A DNA stretch of 64,000 bases, taken from NCBI GenBank assembly GCA_964491785.1, contig CAZBGS010000001.1:62001-126000 (forward strand), given 5' to 3'. A program made the translations under genes and the position numbers. The DNA comes from RZZS01 sp964491785 (lineage in GTDB: Bacteria; Pseudomonadota; Alphaproteobacteria; Micavibrionales; Micavibrionaceae). The notes under the pieces are model-generated. The model was not told the DNA's origin. It made no database searches and worked only from the letters and a program-made list of their open reading frames with translations. Of this stretch, positions 25,527 to 35,163 are shown piece after piece; within the stretch, counting starts at the first letter, position 1; each line of letters opens with the position of its first letter.

Positions 25527-26126
25527 ATGATTCAGGTATTCGCATTTTATTTTTTCGCCGGAATATTACTAGTCAGCGCCGCTTTGGTAATCAGCGTTCG
25601 CAACCCGGCTCACTCAGTGCTTTTTCTTATTATGGCATTCTTTAACGGAGCCGGTCTTTTTATTTTGCTTGGTGCGGAGTTTGTGGCATTTGTGCTGATT
25701 ATCGTCTATGTCGGCGCAGTTGCAGTACTGTTTTTGTTTGTCGTCATGATGCTCGATATCGACTTTGCCGCTGTAAGGAAAGGCGCCAGGCAGCATATTG
25801 TTTTGGGGCTTGCTTTCGGGGCGGTTTTTTTATCAGAGCTATATGTAATGTTCAGGGCATGGCCAAGAGATCCGGTTGCTTCTCCCGCCGGCGCTATTGA
25901 TGGCGAACTGACGAATACTGAAGCAATAGGCAGGGTTCTTTATACTGATTACATCTATCCGTTTCAGGTTTCAGGATTGATTCTGCTCGCGGCCATGGTG
26001 GGTGCGATAGTACTTACGCTGCGCATCAGGTACGATGTACGCCGCCAGAATGTGGGTGATCAACTGGCGGTCAGGCGTGAAGACGCTGTGGAACTGCGCA
26101 AGGTTACGCCCGGGACGGGGGTTTGA
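25527..26126 (+). CDS. nuoJ: NADH-quinone oxidoreductase subunit J
   Basis: 199 residues, five membrane helices in the first 165, then a polar tail. Conserved RNPAHSVLFLIMAFFNGAG and EFVAFVLIIVYVGAVAVLFLFVVMML segments identify it. It is part of the proton-translocating membrane arm. It restarts the nuo cluster after the pagL interruption, so its transcription is either by readthrough from nuoI or from a local promoter. Confidence 0.97.
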   Translation: MIQVFAFYFFAGILLVSAALVISVRNPAHSVLFLIMAFFNGAGLFILLGAEFVAFVLIIVYVGAVAVLFLFVVMMLDIDFAAVRKGARQHIVLGLAFGAVFLSELYVMFRAWPRDPVASPAGAIDGELTNTEAIGRVLYTDYIYPFQVSGLILLAAMVGAIVLTLRIRYDVRRQNVGDQLAVRREDAVELRKVTPGTGV

Positions 26127-26129
26127 ATC

Positions 26130-26447
26130 ATGGAGATAGAAGGTATCGGAATTACTCATTACCTTGCGGTTGCCGCCATTCTGTTTACCCTGGGAGTTTT
26201 CGGGATATTCCTGAACCGCAGGAATGTGATCGTTATTCTGATGTCGATGGAACTGATGCTGCTGGCGGTGAATATCAATTTTGTCGCTTTTTCCGTGTGG
26301 CTCGGGGATATCGCGGGTCAGGTGTTTTCGATTTTCATTATGACTGTGGCCGCTGCGGAATCGGCGGCAGGTCTTGCGATTCTGGTAGTATTCTTCCGTA
26401 ATAAAGGCTCGATTGCAGTAGACGAAATAAACAGCCTGAAAGGTTGA
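26130..26447 (+). CDS. nuoK: NADH-quinone oxidoreductase subunit K
   Basis: 105 residues, three membrane helices, the smallest antiporter-like subunit. Membrane glutamates of the family lie in ILMSMELMLLAVNINF and in TVAAAESAAGLAILV. The start ATG is 3 bp after the nuoJ stop, and its own stop lies just upstream of nuoL. Confidence 0.97.
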   Translation: MEIEGIGITHYLAVAAILFTLGVFGIFLNRRNVIVILMSMELMLLAVNINFVAFSVWLGDIAGQVFSIFIMTVAAAESAAGLAILVVFFRNKGSIAVDEINSLKG

Positions 26448-26452
26448 ATTAC

Positions 26453-28426
26453 ATGGAATTACTGGCAGTTTTTCCCACATTCGCAGGGTTTCTGATCGCC
26501 GGTCTTCTCGGCAGGCAGATCGGTGACAAGGGCGCGCAATTCATTACTTGCGCTGCCGTCATAATATCGGCAATCGCATCGGTAATTCTTTTCGGACAAG
26601 TGGTTCTGTACCAGCAGGTTCATACGCTAACGCTTGGCCAGTGGTTCTCTTCCGGGGACTTGACGGTGCAATGGGCGATCAGGCTTGATCAGCTTTCCGT
26701 TGTCATGATGTGCGTGGTCAATGTCATTTCGGCATGCGTGCACGTCTATTCGATCGGGTATATGAGCCGCGATCCTTCGAAAGCTCGCTTCTTCGCATAT
26801 CTGAATCTGTTTACTTTCGCGATGCTGATGCTGGTTACCGCCGATAATCTGTTGCAGTTATTTTTCGGATGGGAGGGAGTGGGGCTGACCTCCTATCTGC
26901 TGATCGGATTCTGGAACCATAAAAAATCCGCTGCTCTGGCGGCCAACAAGGCCTTCATTGTCAATCGCATCGGGGATGCCGGATTTCTTCTTGGAATATT
27001 CACCATTTTTGTTTTTTTCGGAAGCATCGAATTTGACGAGATATTCAGGAACGTTTCCGGACTGGCGGCAGACGGGGGACATGCAACGATAAATCTGATC
27101 GGTGTATTGCTGTTTATCGGGGCCATGGGCAAGTCGGCGCAGCTCGGGCTCCATACGTGGCTGCCGGATGCCATGGAAGGGCCTACGCCGGTTTCGGCGC
27201 TGATCCATGCCGCGACAATGGTTACAGCGGGTGTTTTTTTGATTGCGCGATTTTCTCCGCTTTATGAATACGCGCCTGATGCAAGGATTATTATATGTGT
27301 TTCAGGCGCGATTACTGCCTTCATGGGAGCCAGCATCGCGATGACGCAATTCGATATCAAGCGGGTGATAGCCTATTCAACGATGAGCCAGCTTGGTTAC
27401 ATGTTTTTAGCTCTTGGCATAAGCGCTTACGGAGCGGCCATGTTTCATCTGACGACTCATGCTTTTTTCAAGGCTTTACTGTTTCTTGGGGCCGGATCGG
27501 TAATTCATGCCATGTCAGACGAACAGGACATGCGGCGCATGGGGGGGGTCTGGAAACTTATTCCGGTTTCCTACGTGTCGATCTGGGTCGGGGCCATGGC
27601 TCTTTCAGGGTTGCCGTTCTTTGCCGGGTTTTATTCCAAGGACATTATACTGGAGGCGGCCTGGGCTGACGGTACGTGGTTCGGGGACATGGCGTTCTGG
27701 CTTGGTATTATTACTGTCTTCATGACGGCGTTTTATTCATGGCGGCTTATCGTGCTTACTTTTCACGGCGAGCAACGCGCTGACGACAAGGTTATGGCCC
27801 ATATCCATGAATCGCCCAATGTGATGCTGATGCCGCTGACTTTCCTTGCGATGGGGGCAATTTTTGCGGGGTCATTCTTTTACGGAGGATTTGTCGGGGA
27901 GGCATCTGGCGATGTCATAGTGCGCGGTGGCCAGGAGTATATAAGCATCTGGAACAAGGATTATTTCTGGGGGGAGAGCATCAGGGTTCAGGATGAGAAC
28001 GACACTATCGCCGCTGCTCATCATGCTCCGTTATGGGTCAAGTTATTGCCGGTTACGGTTTCGTTTGCGGGGATTGTGTCGGCCTGGCTGTTTTATGTGC
28101 GGCGCAGGGGGTTACCGGGATTGATCTCGGGGAATTTGCCTTTCAGGCCTGTCTATCTGTTCTTTTCCAGGAAATGGTATTTCGATGTTATTTACGAAAT
28201 GCTCGTGGTGCGGTCGATCAAGGCTATGGGAGTGATATTCTCTACGATTGTGGACAGGCGCATAATCGACCGGTTTGGGCCGGACGGACTATCGGCTGCG
28301 GCAAGAAAGACCGGAAGTCTCGTTAGCGTTATTCAAAGCGGGCGTATTTATCATTATGCCTTTGTAATGTTTTCGGCGCTGATCGGCCTTGTGCTGTGGT
28401 TCATTTACGTGACACGGGCAGGATGA
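26453..28426 (+). CDS. nuoL: NADH-quinone oxidoreductase subunit L
   Basis: 657 residues, an antiporter-like proton pump subunit with the long lateral helix at its C-terminus. Key segments are FFGWEGVGLTSYLLIGFW and KSAQLGLHTWLPDAMEGPTPVSALIHAATMV, split here by other helices. A TTG overlapping the nuoK stop (26444) would add three residues, but the ATG at 26453 has AAAGG nine bases upstream and is preferred. Length is normal. Confidence 0.97.
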   Translation: MELLAVFPTFAGFLIAGLLGRQIGDKGAQFITCAAVIISAIASVILFGQVVLYQQVHTLTLGQWFSSGDLTVQWAIRLDQLSVVMMCVVNVISACVHVYSIGYMSRDPSKARFFAYLNLFTFAMLMLVTADNLLQLFFGWEGVGLTSYLLIGFWNHKKSAALAANKAFIVNRIGDAGFLLGIFTIFVFFGSIEFDEIFRNVSGLAADGGHATINLIGVLLFIGAMGKSAQLGLHTWLPDAMEGPTPVSALIHAATMVTAGVFLIARFSPLYEYAPDARIIICVSGAITAFMGASIAMTQFDIKRVIAYSTMSQLGYMFLALGISAYGAAMFHLTTHAFFKALLFLGAGSVIHAMSDEQDMRRMGGVWKLIPVSYVSIWVGAMALSGLPFFAGFYSKDIILEAAWADGTWFGDMAFWLGIITVFMTAFYSWRLIVLTFHGEQRADDKVMAHIHESPNVMLMPLTFLAMGAIFAGSFFYGGFVGEASGDVIVRGGQEYISIWNKDYFWGESIRVQDENDTIAAAHHAPLWVKLLPVTVSFAGIVSAWLFYVRRRGLPGLISGNLPFRPVYLFFSRKWYFDVIYEMLVVRSIKAMGVIFSTIVDRRIIDRFGPDGLSAAARKTGSLVSVIQSGRIYHYAFVMFSALIGLVLWFIYVTRAG

Positions 28427-28427
28427 A

Positions 28428-29933
28428 ATGAGCGATTTTCCTGTTATTAGCCTGATGATGATTTTACCGCTTCTGGGAGCGCTGTTTATTCTTACCATTA
28501 ACGGCGAGAGGGAGGCTGTTTACAGAAATGCGAGGCAGGTCGCTCTTTATTCGTCGATGTTTACTTTGGCGCTGGCGTTGTTTCTGGTGGGGCGCTTCAA
28601 TACGGCGAATTCAGGATTCCAGTTCGAGGAGATTGGCGAGTGGCTGCCTGAATGGGGTATTTCGTATTATTTCGGGGTAGACGGGATATCGTTGTTCTTT
28701 GTGTTGCTGTCCAGTTTTCTGGTGCCTGTTTGTATCGTCGCAAGCTGGAACGAGGTGACTTTCCGAGTGAAGGAGTTCATGGCGGCTTTCATGGTTCTGG
28801 AAACCATGATGATCGGAGCTTTTTGCACACTGGACTCTTTTTTGTTTTTTGTGTTTTTCGAAGGGGGCATGATACCTATGTTCCTGATTATCGGTATCTG
28901 GGGAGGGGAGCGGCGGGTCTATTCGGCATTCAAGTTCTTTCTTTACACTCTTGCCGGTTCGGTTTTCATGTTGCTGGCCATGCTTACGCTTTACTCGGTT
29001 ACCGGAACCAGCAGTATTCCCGATCTGATGCACAGCTCTTTACCGTTTCATCTTCAGATTTGGCTGTTTCTGGCTTTCTTCGCCAGTTTTGCAGTCAAGA
29101 TCCCGATGTGGCCTTTTCATACATGGCTGCCCGATGCGCATGTCGAGGCGCCGACTGCGGGTTCGGTGATTCTGGCGGCGGTGCTTCTGAAGATGGGAGG
29201 ATACGGTTTTCTGCGGTTTGCGTTGCCGGTATTTCCGCTTGCAAGCGAGTATTTCATGCCCTTGATGCTGTGGCTCGGGGTGATAGCGATTATCTATGCT
29301 TCGGTGGTGGCGCTGGTGCAGGAGGACATCAAGAAGCTTATCGCCTATTCATCAGTGGCGCAAATGGGATTTGTGACGATAGGGATTTTTTCGGCGACAG
29401 TGCAGGGAGTGGAAGGAGCCGTATTCCAGATGCTGAGCCATGGCCTGATATCCGCGGCGCTCTTTCTGTCGGTCGGTGTATTGTATGACAGGTTTCACAG
29501 CCGCGATATAAAGCGGTTTGGCGGCCTGGTCAGCAGGATGCCGGTGTTCGCTACGCTAATAATGATCATTATGCTTGGCTCTGCGGCTTTGCCGGGAACC
29601 AGCGGGTTTATCGGCGAATTTCTCACCTTGCTGGGCGCTTTCCAGAGAAATATCTATGTTGCAGGATTTGCGGTCACCGGAGTGATACTGGGGGCAGCGT
29701 ATATACTTGTATTATACAGGCGAGTTTTCTTCGGGCCGGTTACCAATCCGGTTCTGGCGAAAATTACCGATCTTGAGGCCAGTGAAAAAGCGTTGCTGGT
29801 TATTCTTGCGTTACTGGTTCTCTGGCTTGGGGTGTTTCCGGCGGTGGTTATGGATAAAATCTCGCCATCGGTAAAGGTACTGGTTGATCGTTATCAAACT
29901 TCGGTAGCGCTTGCGGGGGATAGAAGCAGATGA
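28428..29933 (+). CDS. nuoM: NADH-quinone oxidoreductase subunit M
   Basis: 501 residues, an antiporter-like proton pump subunit with about 14 helices. KIPMWPFHTWLPDAHVEAPT and the EGGMIPMFLIIG region are typical. It starts one base after the nuoL stop and overlaps the nuoN start at its end (ATGA). Long frames on both strands inside it are shadows caused by its hydrophobic composition. Confidence 0.98.
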   Translation: MSDFPVISLMMILPLLGALFILTINGEREAVYRNARQVALYSSMFTLALALFLVGRFNTANSGFQFEEIGEWLPEWGISYYFGVDGISLFFVLLSSFLVPVCIVASWNEVTFRVKEFMAAFMVLETMMIGAFCTLDSFLFFVFFEGGMIPMFLIIGIWGGERRVYSAFKFFLYTLAGSVFMLLAMLTLYSVTGTSSIPDLMHSSLPFHLQIWLFLAFFASFAVKIPMWPFHTWLPDAHVEAPTAGSVILAAVLLKMGGYGFLRFALPVFPLASEYFMPLMLWLGVIAIIYASVVALVQEDIKKLIAYSSVAQMGFVTIGIFSATVQGVEGAVFQMLSHGLISAALFLSVGVLYDRFHSRDIKRFGGLVSRMPVFATLIMIIMLGSAALPGTSGFIGEFLTLLGAFQRNIYVAGFAVTGVILGAAYILVLYRRVFFGPVTNPVLAKITDLEASEKALLVILALLVLWLGVFPAVVMDKISPSVKVLVDRYQTSVALAGDRSR

Positions 29934-31387
29934 CTCCTTCAGTATTAAATGACTATTTGCCTGTTCTGCCTGAGGCTTTTCTTGTGGTTTCAGCGCTTGC
30001 GCTATTGATTGCCGGAGCTTTTACCGGAAACAGAGCCACAAGAATGATAAGCCAGATAGCGATATACTGCGTTGTTGTCGCCGGCCTGATTCTTGCCGGA
30101 ATTGAATGGGACAGGACGGTTCTGTTTGGCGGCATGTTCGTAATGGACGAGTTCGCCGGAGTTATGAAGCTGGTAATTCTGGCCGGAGTGGCTGTATCGC
30201 TGGGGATGTCGATTCGGTATCTGTATCAGGAGCGGATCAACCGTTTTGAATACCCGTTTCTGGTATTGTTCGCCGGGGTTGGCATGATGCTGATGGTGTC
30301 GGCGAACAATCTTCTGGCTCTTTATGTCGGGCTGGAGTTGCAGTCGCTTTGTCTTTACGCGCTTGCGGCCTTTCATCGTGACATGATCCGTTCGGCGGAA
30401 GCTGGACTGAAGTACTTCGTGCTTGGGGCTTTGTCTTCAGGGATGACGCTGTTCGGTATTTCTCTGGTTTACGGGTTAAGCGGTTCGCTAGGGTTTGAGG
30501 ATCTGGCCAGAGGTCTTGCGGAGCATGGACAAGGGGGCGCCAGTTTTCCGATATTGCTGGCTTTGGTTTTTATTCTTGCTGGGGTTTCATTCAAGATCAC
30601 TGCGGCCCCTTTCCATATGTGGGCGCCAGACGTCTATCATGGTGCGCCAACTTCGGCCACGGCCTTTTTCGCCATTGTGCCGAAAGTCGCAGCGATGTCG
30701 GTGCTGATCAGGCTGCTGTTTGATCCTTTTCAGGATTTTTACGAGGTCTGGGGACAGATCGTTTATTTCCTGTCGGTTGCATCGATGTTTGTTGGTGCGT
30801 TTGCGGCATTGGTTCAGGTCAATATCAAGCGGCTGATGGCTTACAGCGCGATCGGGCATATCGGATACGCTCTGATCGGGGTTGCTGTAGGCACGCAGGA
30901 TTCAGTTACCGCGACATTGCTGTATCTGGCGATATATTCGGTAATGGCGGCGGGAACTTTCGCGGTAATTCTGGTTATGCGCAGGGATAATTTTCCGCTG
31001 GAGGATATAGCGGATCTTTCAGGGCTGGCCGGGTCGAGGCCATTTACCGCCTATGCGATGGTGATAATGATGTTTTCGCTCAGCGGGATTCCGCCGCTTG
31101 CCGGCTTTTTTGCCAAATTCAGTATTTTTCAGACGGCGATAGACGAGGGTTTCTATGTTCTGGCTGTGATCGGGGTTGTGACCACTGTAGTGGCTGCTTT
31201 TTATTACCTGAGGGTTGTTAAGGTAATAATGTTCGATGAGCTTCTGGATTCGCTGGATGTCACGCAGTCGTTTTCCTGCCGGGCGGCAATGCTGGCGGCA
31301 TCACTGTTCGCGCTGCTGTTCTGGTTTTATCCTCAGCCACTTATCGTTCTGATGGACGGTGCGGCGGCGACACTTCTTTCGGGGTGA
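29930..31387 (+). CDS. nuoN: NADH-quinone oxidoreductase subunit N
   Basis: 485 residues, the third antiporter-like subunit and last gene of the complex I cluster. FKITAAPFHMWAPDVYHGAPT and YVGLELQSLCLYALAAF are the family marks. All 14 subunits, A to N, are thus encoded between 14.7 and 31.4 kb. birA follows after 78 bp without an obvious terminator. Confidence 0.98.
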   Translation: MTPSVLNDYLPVLPEAFLVVSALALLIAGAFTGNRATRMISQIAIYCVVVAGLILAGIEWDRTVLFGGMFVMDEFAGVMKLVILAGVAVSLGMSIRYLYQERINRFEYPFLVLFAGVGMMLMVSANNLLALYVGLELQSLCLYALAAFHRDMIRSAEAGLKYFVLGALSSGMTLFGISLVYGLSGSLGFEDLARGLAEHGQGGASFPILLALVFILAGVSFKITAAPFHMWAPDVYHGAPTSATAFFAIVPKVAAMSVLIRLLFDPFQDFYEVWGQIVYFLSVASMFVGAFAALVQVNIKRLMAYSAIGHIGYALIGVAVGTQDSVTATLLYLAIYSVMAAGTFAVILVMRRDNFPLEDIADLSGLAGSRPFTAYAMVIMMFSLSGIPPLAGFFAKFSIFQTAIDEGFYVLAVIGVVTTVVAAFYYLRVVKVIMFDELLDSLDVTQSFSCRAAMLAASLFALLFWFYPQPLIVLMDGAAATLLSG

Positions 31388-31465
31388 GGCAAATTGCCAA
31401 AAAACAATATGCATAATGGATTATTTAGCTTAATCTTTCCGGGTTAACCAAGGGGCCGGGCAGAC

Positions 31466-32182
31466 ATGAGATTTACTATCAAAACCGTTCAGATCGTTGA
31501 CAGTACCCAGGATATTGTAAAGGAACTTGCTGCCAAGAACGAGCCGGAAGGCATTGTCGTTCATGCGCTTGAGCAGAGGAACGGTCGGGGTCGTCATGGC
31601 AAGGTATGGCATTCGCCGAAAGGAAATTTGTATCTGTCCATGTTATTGAGGCCGGACTGTCTGGCCGACGATACAGGGCAACTGGCTTTTGTTACCGCGC
31701 TTGCCGTATCAGGCGCACTGGATAATTACCTGCCGCAGGAAGTTGCGAAGACCTTGAAATGGCCGAACGACGTGTTTGTCGAAGGCAGGAAGATAGCAGG
31801 CATACTTATCGAGACATCGCTTGTCCGGGGCCGTATCGATCATATCGTGATCGGGATCGGCATTAACATCTGCGAGGCGCCTGAGGGAGCGATATGCCTT
31901 AATGAGGCCAATGGCAGGGAGAATTCCGTTGATGGTCTTCGGGACAGTGTTCTGGAGAATTTCGCGCGCCAGTACAAATTGTGGCAGACCCGCGGATTCG
32001 AGGCTGTGCGCAAATCATGGGTCAGGCAGGCGCATGGCATCAACCAGCATATTGTCGCCTGTCTGCCGGACAGCGAGGTTTGCGGCATCTTCAAGGGGGT
32101 TGACGAGCAAGGCTGGCTGATTATGGAAGACAAAAGCGGAAACGAGCGTCATATCAAGGCCGGGCAAATCAATTTCAAATAG
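31466..32182 (+). CDS. birA: Biotin--[acetyl-CoA-carboxylase] ligase
   Basis: 238 residues, a single catalytic domain without the N-terminal helix-turn-helix of enteric BirA, so it is an enzyme but not a repressor. It makes biotinyl-AMP and attaches biotin to the carboxyl carrier protein. The biotin-AMP loop NGRGRHGKVWHSPKGN and KWPNDVFVEGRKIAGILIE are clear, with a small C-terminal SH3-like part. Its place after nuoN is usual in alphaproteobacteria. coaX follows after 11 bp. Confidence 0.96.
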   Translation: MRFTIKTVQIVDSTQDIVKELAAKNEPEGIVVHALEQRNGRGRHGKVWHSPKGNLYLSMLLRPDCLADDTGQLAFVTALAVSGALDNYLPQEVAKTLKWPNDVFVEGRKIAGILIETSLVRGRIDHIVIGIGINICEAPEGAICLNEANGRENSVDGLRDSVLENFARQYKLWQTRGFEAVRKSWVRQAHGINQHIVACLPDSEVCGIFKGVDEQGWLIMEDKSGNERHIKAGQINFK

Positions 32183-32193
32183 CGGAAAAGTCC

Positions 32194-32979
32194 ATGCTGC
32201 TTGTTGTAGATACAGGAAATACGAATGTCGTTTTCGCACTTTACGATGGGGATCAGGTATTGGGATCGTGGAGGATACGTTCGGATTCCAGACGTTCGCG
32301 CGATGAATATGCCTCGTGGCTTATTCCGTTGCTGGAACAATTCGATCTGAAGCTGGGCGATATCAGCGATGTTATTGTTTCCTCCGTAGTGCCGGATGCC
32401 AATCACCATCTGAAGGGGCTTTGCAGGCAGTATATGGAGGTAGAGCCCCAGTTTATTACATATGACCTGGTGAACCATATGGGTTTCAAGGTCGATGTCG
32501 ACGCGCCTCACGAGGTAGGTGCGGACAGGCTGGTCAATGCGGTTGCGGTGATGCACGAGTATAAATGCCCTGCGATCGTCGTCGATTTTGGAACGGCGAC
32601 AACTTTCGACGTCATTAACCGCGAGGGGATTTATATCGGCGGAGTGATCTCGCCAGGTATAAATCTTTCATTGAACGCCTTGCACCAGGCGGCAGCCATG
32701 TTGCCCAGGATCAGCGTCACAAAACCGGACAGGGTTATCGGCAGGAGAACCGTTCAGGCGATGCATTCGGGCGTTTTCTGGGGATATGCCGGTCTTATCG
32801 AGGGAACGGTTAAGAGAATCGCGCAGGAACTGGGCGAGGGCGAGCCTTTCGTTATCGCGACCGGCGGTCTTGCCCCTGTGTTCGAGGGCAGCGTCGATGC
32901 AATTCAGATAGTAGACAGGAATTTGACAATCAAAGGGCTTTACCACATATATCAGCTTGGTAAAAAAAATCTTTCCTAA
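32194..32979 (+). CDS. coaX: Type III pantothenate kinase
   Basis: 261 residues. CoaX phosphorylates pantothenate, the first step of coenzyme A synthesis. It belongs to the ASKHA fold: VDTGNTNVVFAL (phosphate 1, D6), ADRLVNAV and VDFGTATTFDVI (phosphate 2), IGGVISPGI and FVIATGGLAP near the end. Length is normal. It sits between birA and rnj, as is common in the class. Confidence 0.97.
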   Translation: MLLVVDTGNTNVVFALYDGDQVLGSWRIRSDSRRSRDEYASWLIPLLEQFDLKLGDISDVIVSSVVPDANHHLKGLCRQYMEVEPQFITYDLVNHMGFKVDVDAPHEVGADRLVNAVAVMHEYKCPAIVVDFGTATTFDVINREGIYIGGVISPGINLSLNALHQAAAMLPRISVTKPDRVIGRRTVQAMHSGVFWGYAGLIEGTVKRIAQELGEGEPFVIATGGLAPVFEGSVDAIQIVDRNLTIKGLYHIYQLGKKNLS

Positions 32980-32985
32980 GGAATT

Positions 32986-34650
32986 ATGGACAAACTCGAT
33001 CCTGATGAACTTTGCTTCATACCGCTGGGCGGTAGCGAACAGTTCGGTGTTAATTTAAATATATATGCTTACAAGGACAGTCTGCTTGCTGTTGACTGCG
33101 GCATTGGCTTTGCAGACGAGCGATTCCCGGGAATCGATCTGTTGCTGCCGGATCCTCAGTTTCTTGAAGACAGGCGTGAGAAGTTAAAGGGGCTGGTGAT
33201 TACGCATGCGCATGAAGATCATGTGGGTGCGGTCGCCTATTTGTGGCCTAGGCTGAAGTGTCCGGTATATTGTTCTCCGTTTACGGCAGCGGTATTGCAA
33301 CACAAACTGACCGAAGCAGGTCTGAACAGGGACGTCAATGTACAGATAATCAGGCCGGGGAATAGTTTCAAGCAGATCGGGCCTTTTAGCGTGGGGGTTG
33401 TTCATGTGGCGCATTCAATCCCGGATACGCGATCTTTTGTTATTGAAACCGATCTAGGGAGGATAGTTCACAGCGGGGACTGGAATCTCGACCCTGCGCC
33501 GGTTTTAGGAGCGCCTACGGATGAAGGCGCGTTTAAGAAAGCTGGAGATAACGGCGTGCTGGCCTATATCGGTGACTCAACGAACGCCATGATCCCCGGT
33601 CGTTCGGGTACGGAATCCGATGTCGAGAAAGGGCTTGAGAAGGTCTTCGCCGAATGTAAAGGGCGGATAGCGGTGACCATGTTTGCCTCCAACATCGGCA
33701 GGATGCGCAGCGTTGCAATGGCAGCACAGGCTACCGGCAGGAGTGTCGTTCTGGTTGGGCGTTCGCTTCATACCATGGCGGGATGCGCGAGGTCGTGCGG
33801 ATATCTGGACGGCCTGCCTGAATTCATTGATATCGAGGATATGGACAGGATGCCAGCGGGCAATCTGGTCATGATTGTCACCGGGTCGCAGGGTGAGGCG
33901 CGGGCGGCGCTTTCACGGATATCAAAAGGGGAAATGCGCGACGTCAGGCTTGGAAGAGGCGATACGGCTATCTTTTCCGCAAAGCCGATACCTGGGAACG
34001 AGAAGGATATCAATACAGTAAAGAACAATCTTGTCTCTGCCGGGGTGCGGGTTATCACGCCCGAGGATACCAGTCACAGAATTCATATATCCGGGCATCC
34101 ATGCCGCGAAGAAATACTCGATATGTACCGCTGGCTCAAGCCGAAAATCGTCGTGCCGGTGCACGGGCAAAGGATTCAGCTGGAGGCGCAGGCGGAGCTT
34201 GCTAGAGAAAACGGGATAGGGGATGTCATCGTTCCGAATAACGGATCTGTGATCAGGCTTGCGCCGGGGAATCCCAGTATCATCGATCATATAGAGACCG
34301 GCATTATCGCTATCGACCAGAACCGGCTTATTCCTGCCGATCATCCATCGATTAATTCCCGGCGCAAGCTTCAGTTCACCGGCGCGGCTCATATCACACT
34401 GGTCATCGATGGCAGAGGAAGGCTCATCCGGGAACCGCGAGTATCTACCGAGGGTCTTTGCGACCCTGATGTTGACGGGTTTGAAGAGGATCTTGCCGGG
34501 GAGATAGAGGATTTGCTTGAGGAGATGACCTGGGAGGAGCTGGAAGACGATGATTTCGTGGCTGAAGAAATACGTATAGGCGTTCGCAGGTATTGCTTGC
34601 AAGTTATTGGTCTGAAACCTAAAACAAGCGTCCATGTGGTGAGGGTATGA
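32986..34650 (+). CDS. rnj: Ribonuclease J
   Basis: 554 residues, a metallo-beta-lactamase/beta-CASP RNase with endo- and 5' exonuclease activity in RNA turnover and rRNA maturation. The metal site H74-x-H76-x-D78-H79 is visible in THAHEDHVG, the beta-CASP part has VTGSQGE, and HISGHPCREE with VPVHGQ gives the later histidines. The acidic stretch near residue 500 is part of the C-terminal region. Its stop overlaps the next start (ATGA). No methylmalonyl-CoA epimerase gene follows, unlike in many relatives. Confidence 0.97.
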   Translation: MDKLDPDELCFIPLGGSEQFGVNLNIYAYKDSLLAVDCGIGFADERFPGIDLLLPDPQFLEDRREKLKGLVITHAHEDHVGAVAYLWPRLKCPVYCSPFTAAVLQHKLTEAGLNRDVNVQIIRPGNSFKQIGPFSVGVVHVAHSIPDTRSFVIETDLGRIVHSGDWNLDPAPVLGAPTDEGAFKKAGDNGVLAYIGDSTNAMIPGRSGTESDVEKGLEKVFAECKGRIAVTMFASNIGRMRSVAMAAQATGRSVVLVGRSLHTMAGCARSCGYLDGLPEFIDIEDMDRMPAGNLVMIVTGSQGEARAALSRISKGEMRDVRLGRGDTAIFSAKPIPGNEKDINTVKNNLVSAGVRVITPEDTSHRIHISGHPCREEILDMYRWLKPKIVVPVHGQRIQLEAQAELARENGIGDVIVPNNGSVIRLAPGNPSIIDHIETGIIAIDQNRLIPADHPSINSRRKLQFTGAAHITLVIDGRGRLIREPRVSTEGLCDPDVDGFEEDLAGEIEDLLEEMTWEELEDDDFVAEEIRIGVRRYCLQVIGLKPKTSVHVVRV

Positions 34651-35129
34651 GGTGTATAATACATGTTTTGACAAGCTTAACCATTTTGGCCGCCCCGGCT
34701 TATGCGGAAACCTTATCGGTGAGTTCTTATGATCCTGTGTTTTGTGGGATATTGAGCAGGCACCTGCCAGATCAGGATGTTAACTACAGTCCTGCAAGAG
34801 AAGCGGTAATTCCTGCCGATATTAACCTGAATCCTATGAATTTTTCAGGGGACATCGTTATTCCCCTTAATATCGAGCTAAGTGAGTTTTTCAAGCTTCC
34901 TGTTCAGGAAGGGGTAGAATTGAAGCCTGAACCGGGTTTCTTTCGCATTTCGAATGATGGTCGTGTTTTCTGGAACGGCAGGGAACTGACTGACGAGGCA
35001 GCGGTTTATTGCGGGCTGCGGCGAGGAAGCCTTTCATCTGAAGATATTCTGCGCGAAGAACCTCAGGCACCGCCGCAACAACTCCTTGATGAAAGCAATC
35101 AGTCCCTTTATGGTTCATATCCTGAATAG
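34647..35129 (+). CDS. Secreted protein of unknown function
   Basis: 160 residues. Residues 1-20 form a signal peptide with a likely cut after AYA. The mature part has two cysteines (in DPVFCGIL and AVYCGLRR) that could form a disulfide, and a proline- and glutamine-rich tail. The segment VFWNGRELTDEAAVYCGL looks like a small conserved domain, but I do not recognise the family. The ATG overlaps the rnj stop by four bases, implying translational coupling; proS follows after 34 bp. It is a periplasmic protein by inference. Confidence 0.75.
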   Translation: MRCIIHVLTSLTILAAPAYAETLSVSSYDPVFCGILSRHLPDQDVNYSPAREAVIPADINLNPMNFSGDIVIPLNIELSEFFKLPVQEGVELKPEPGFFRISNDGRVFWNGRELTDEAAVYCGLRRGSLSSEDILREEPQAPPQQLLDESNQSLYGSYPE

Positions 35130-35163
35130 GTTCCCTGATTAAATTGGTCGCCAGAAGGACAAT

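Noticed and set aside
28652..29488. 278-codon frame on the same strand as nuoM but in another phase
   Set aside because: nuoM is clearly coding with all motifs; the other frame is Gly/Arg/Cys-rich, typical of an out-of-frame reading.
33922..34674. 250-codon frame antisense to rnj
   Set aside because: Shadow of the RNase J gene; no start signal and no protein-like hydrophobic pattern.
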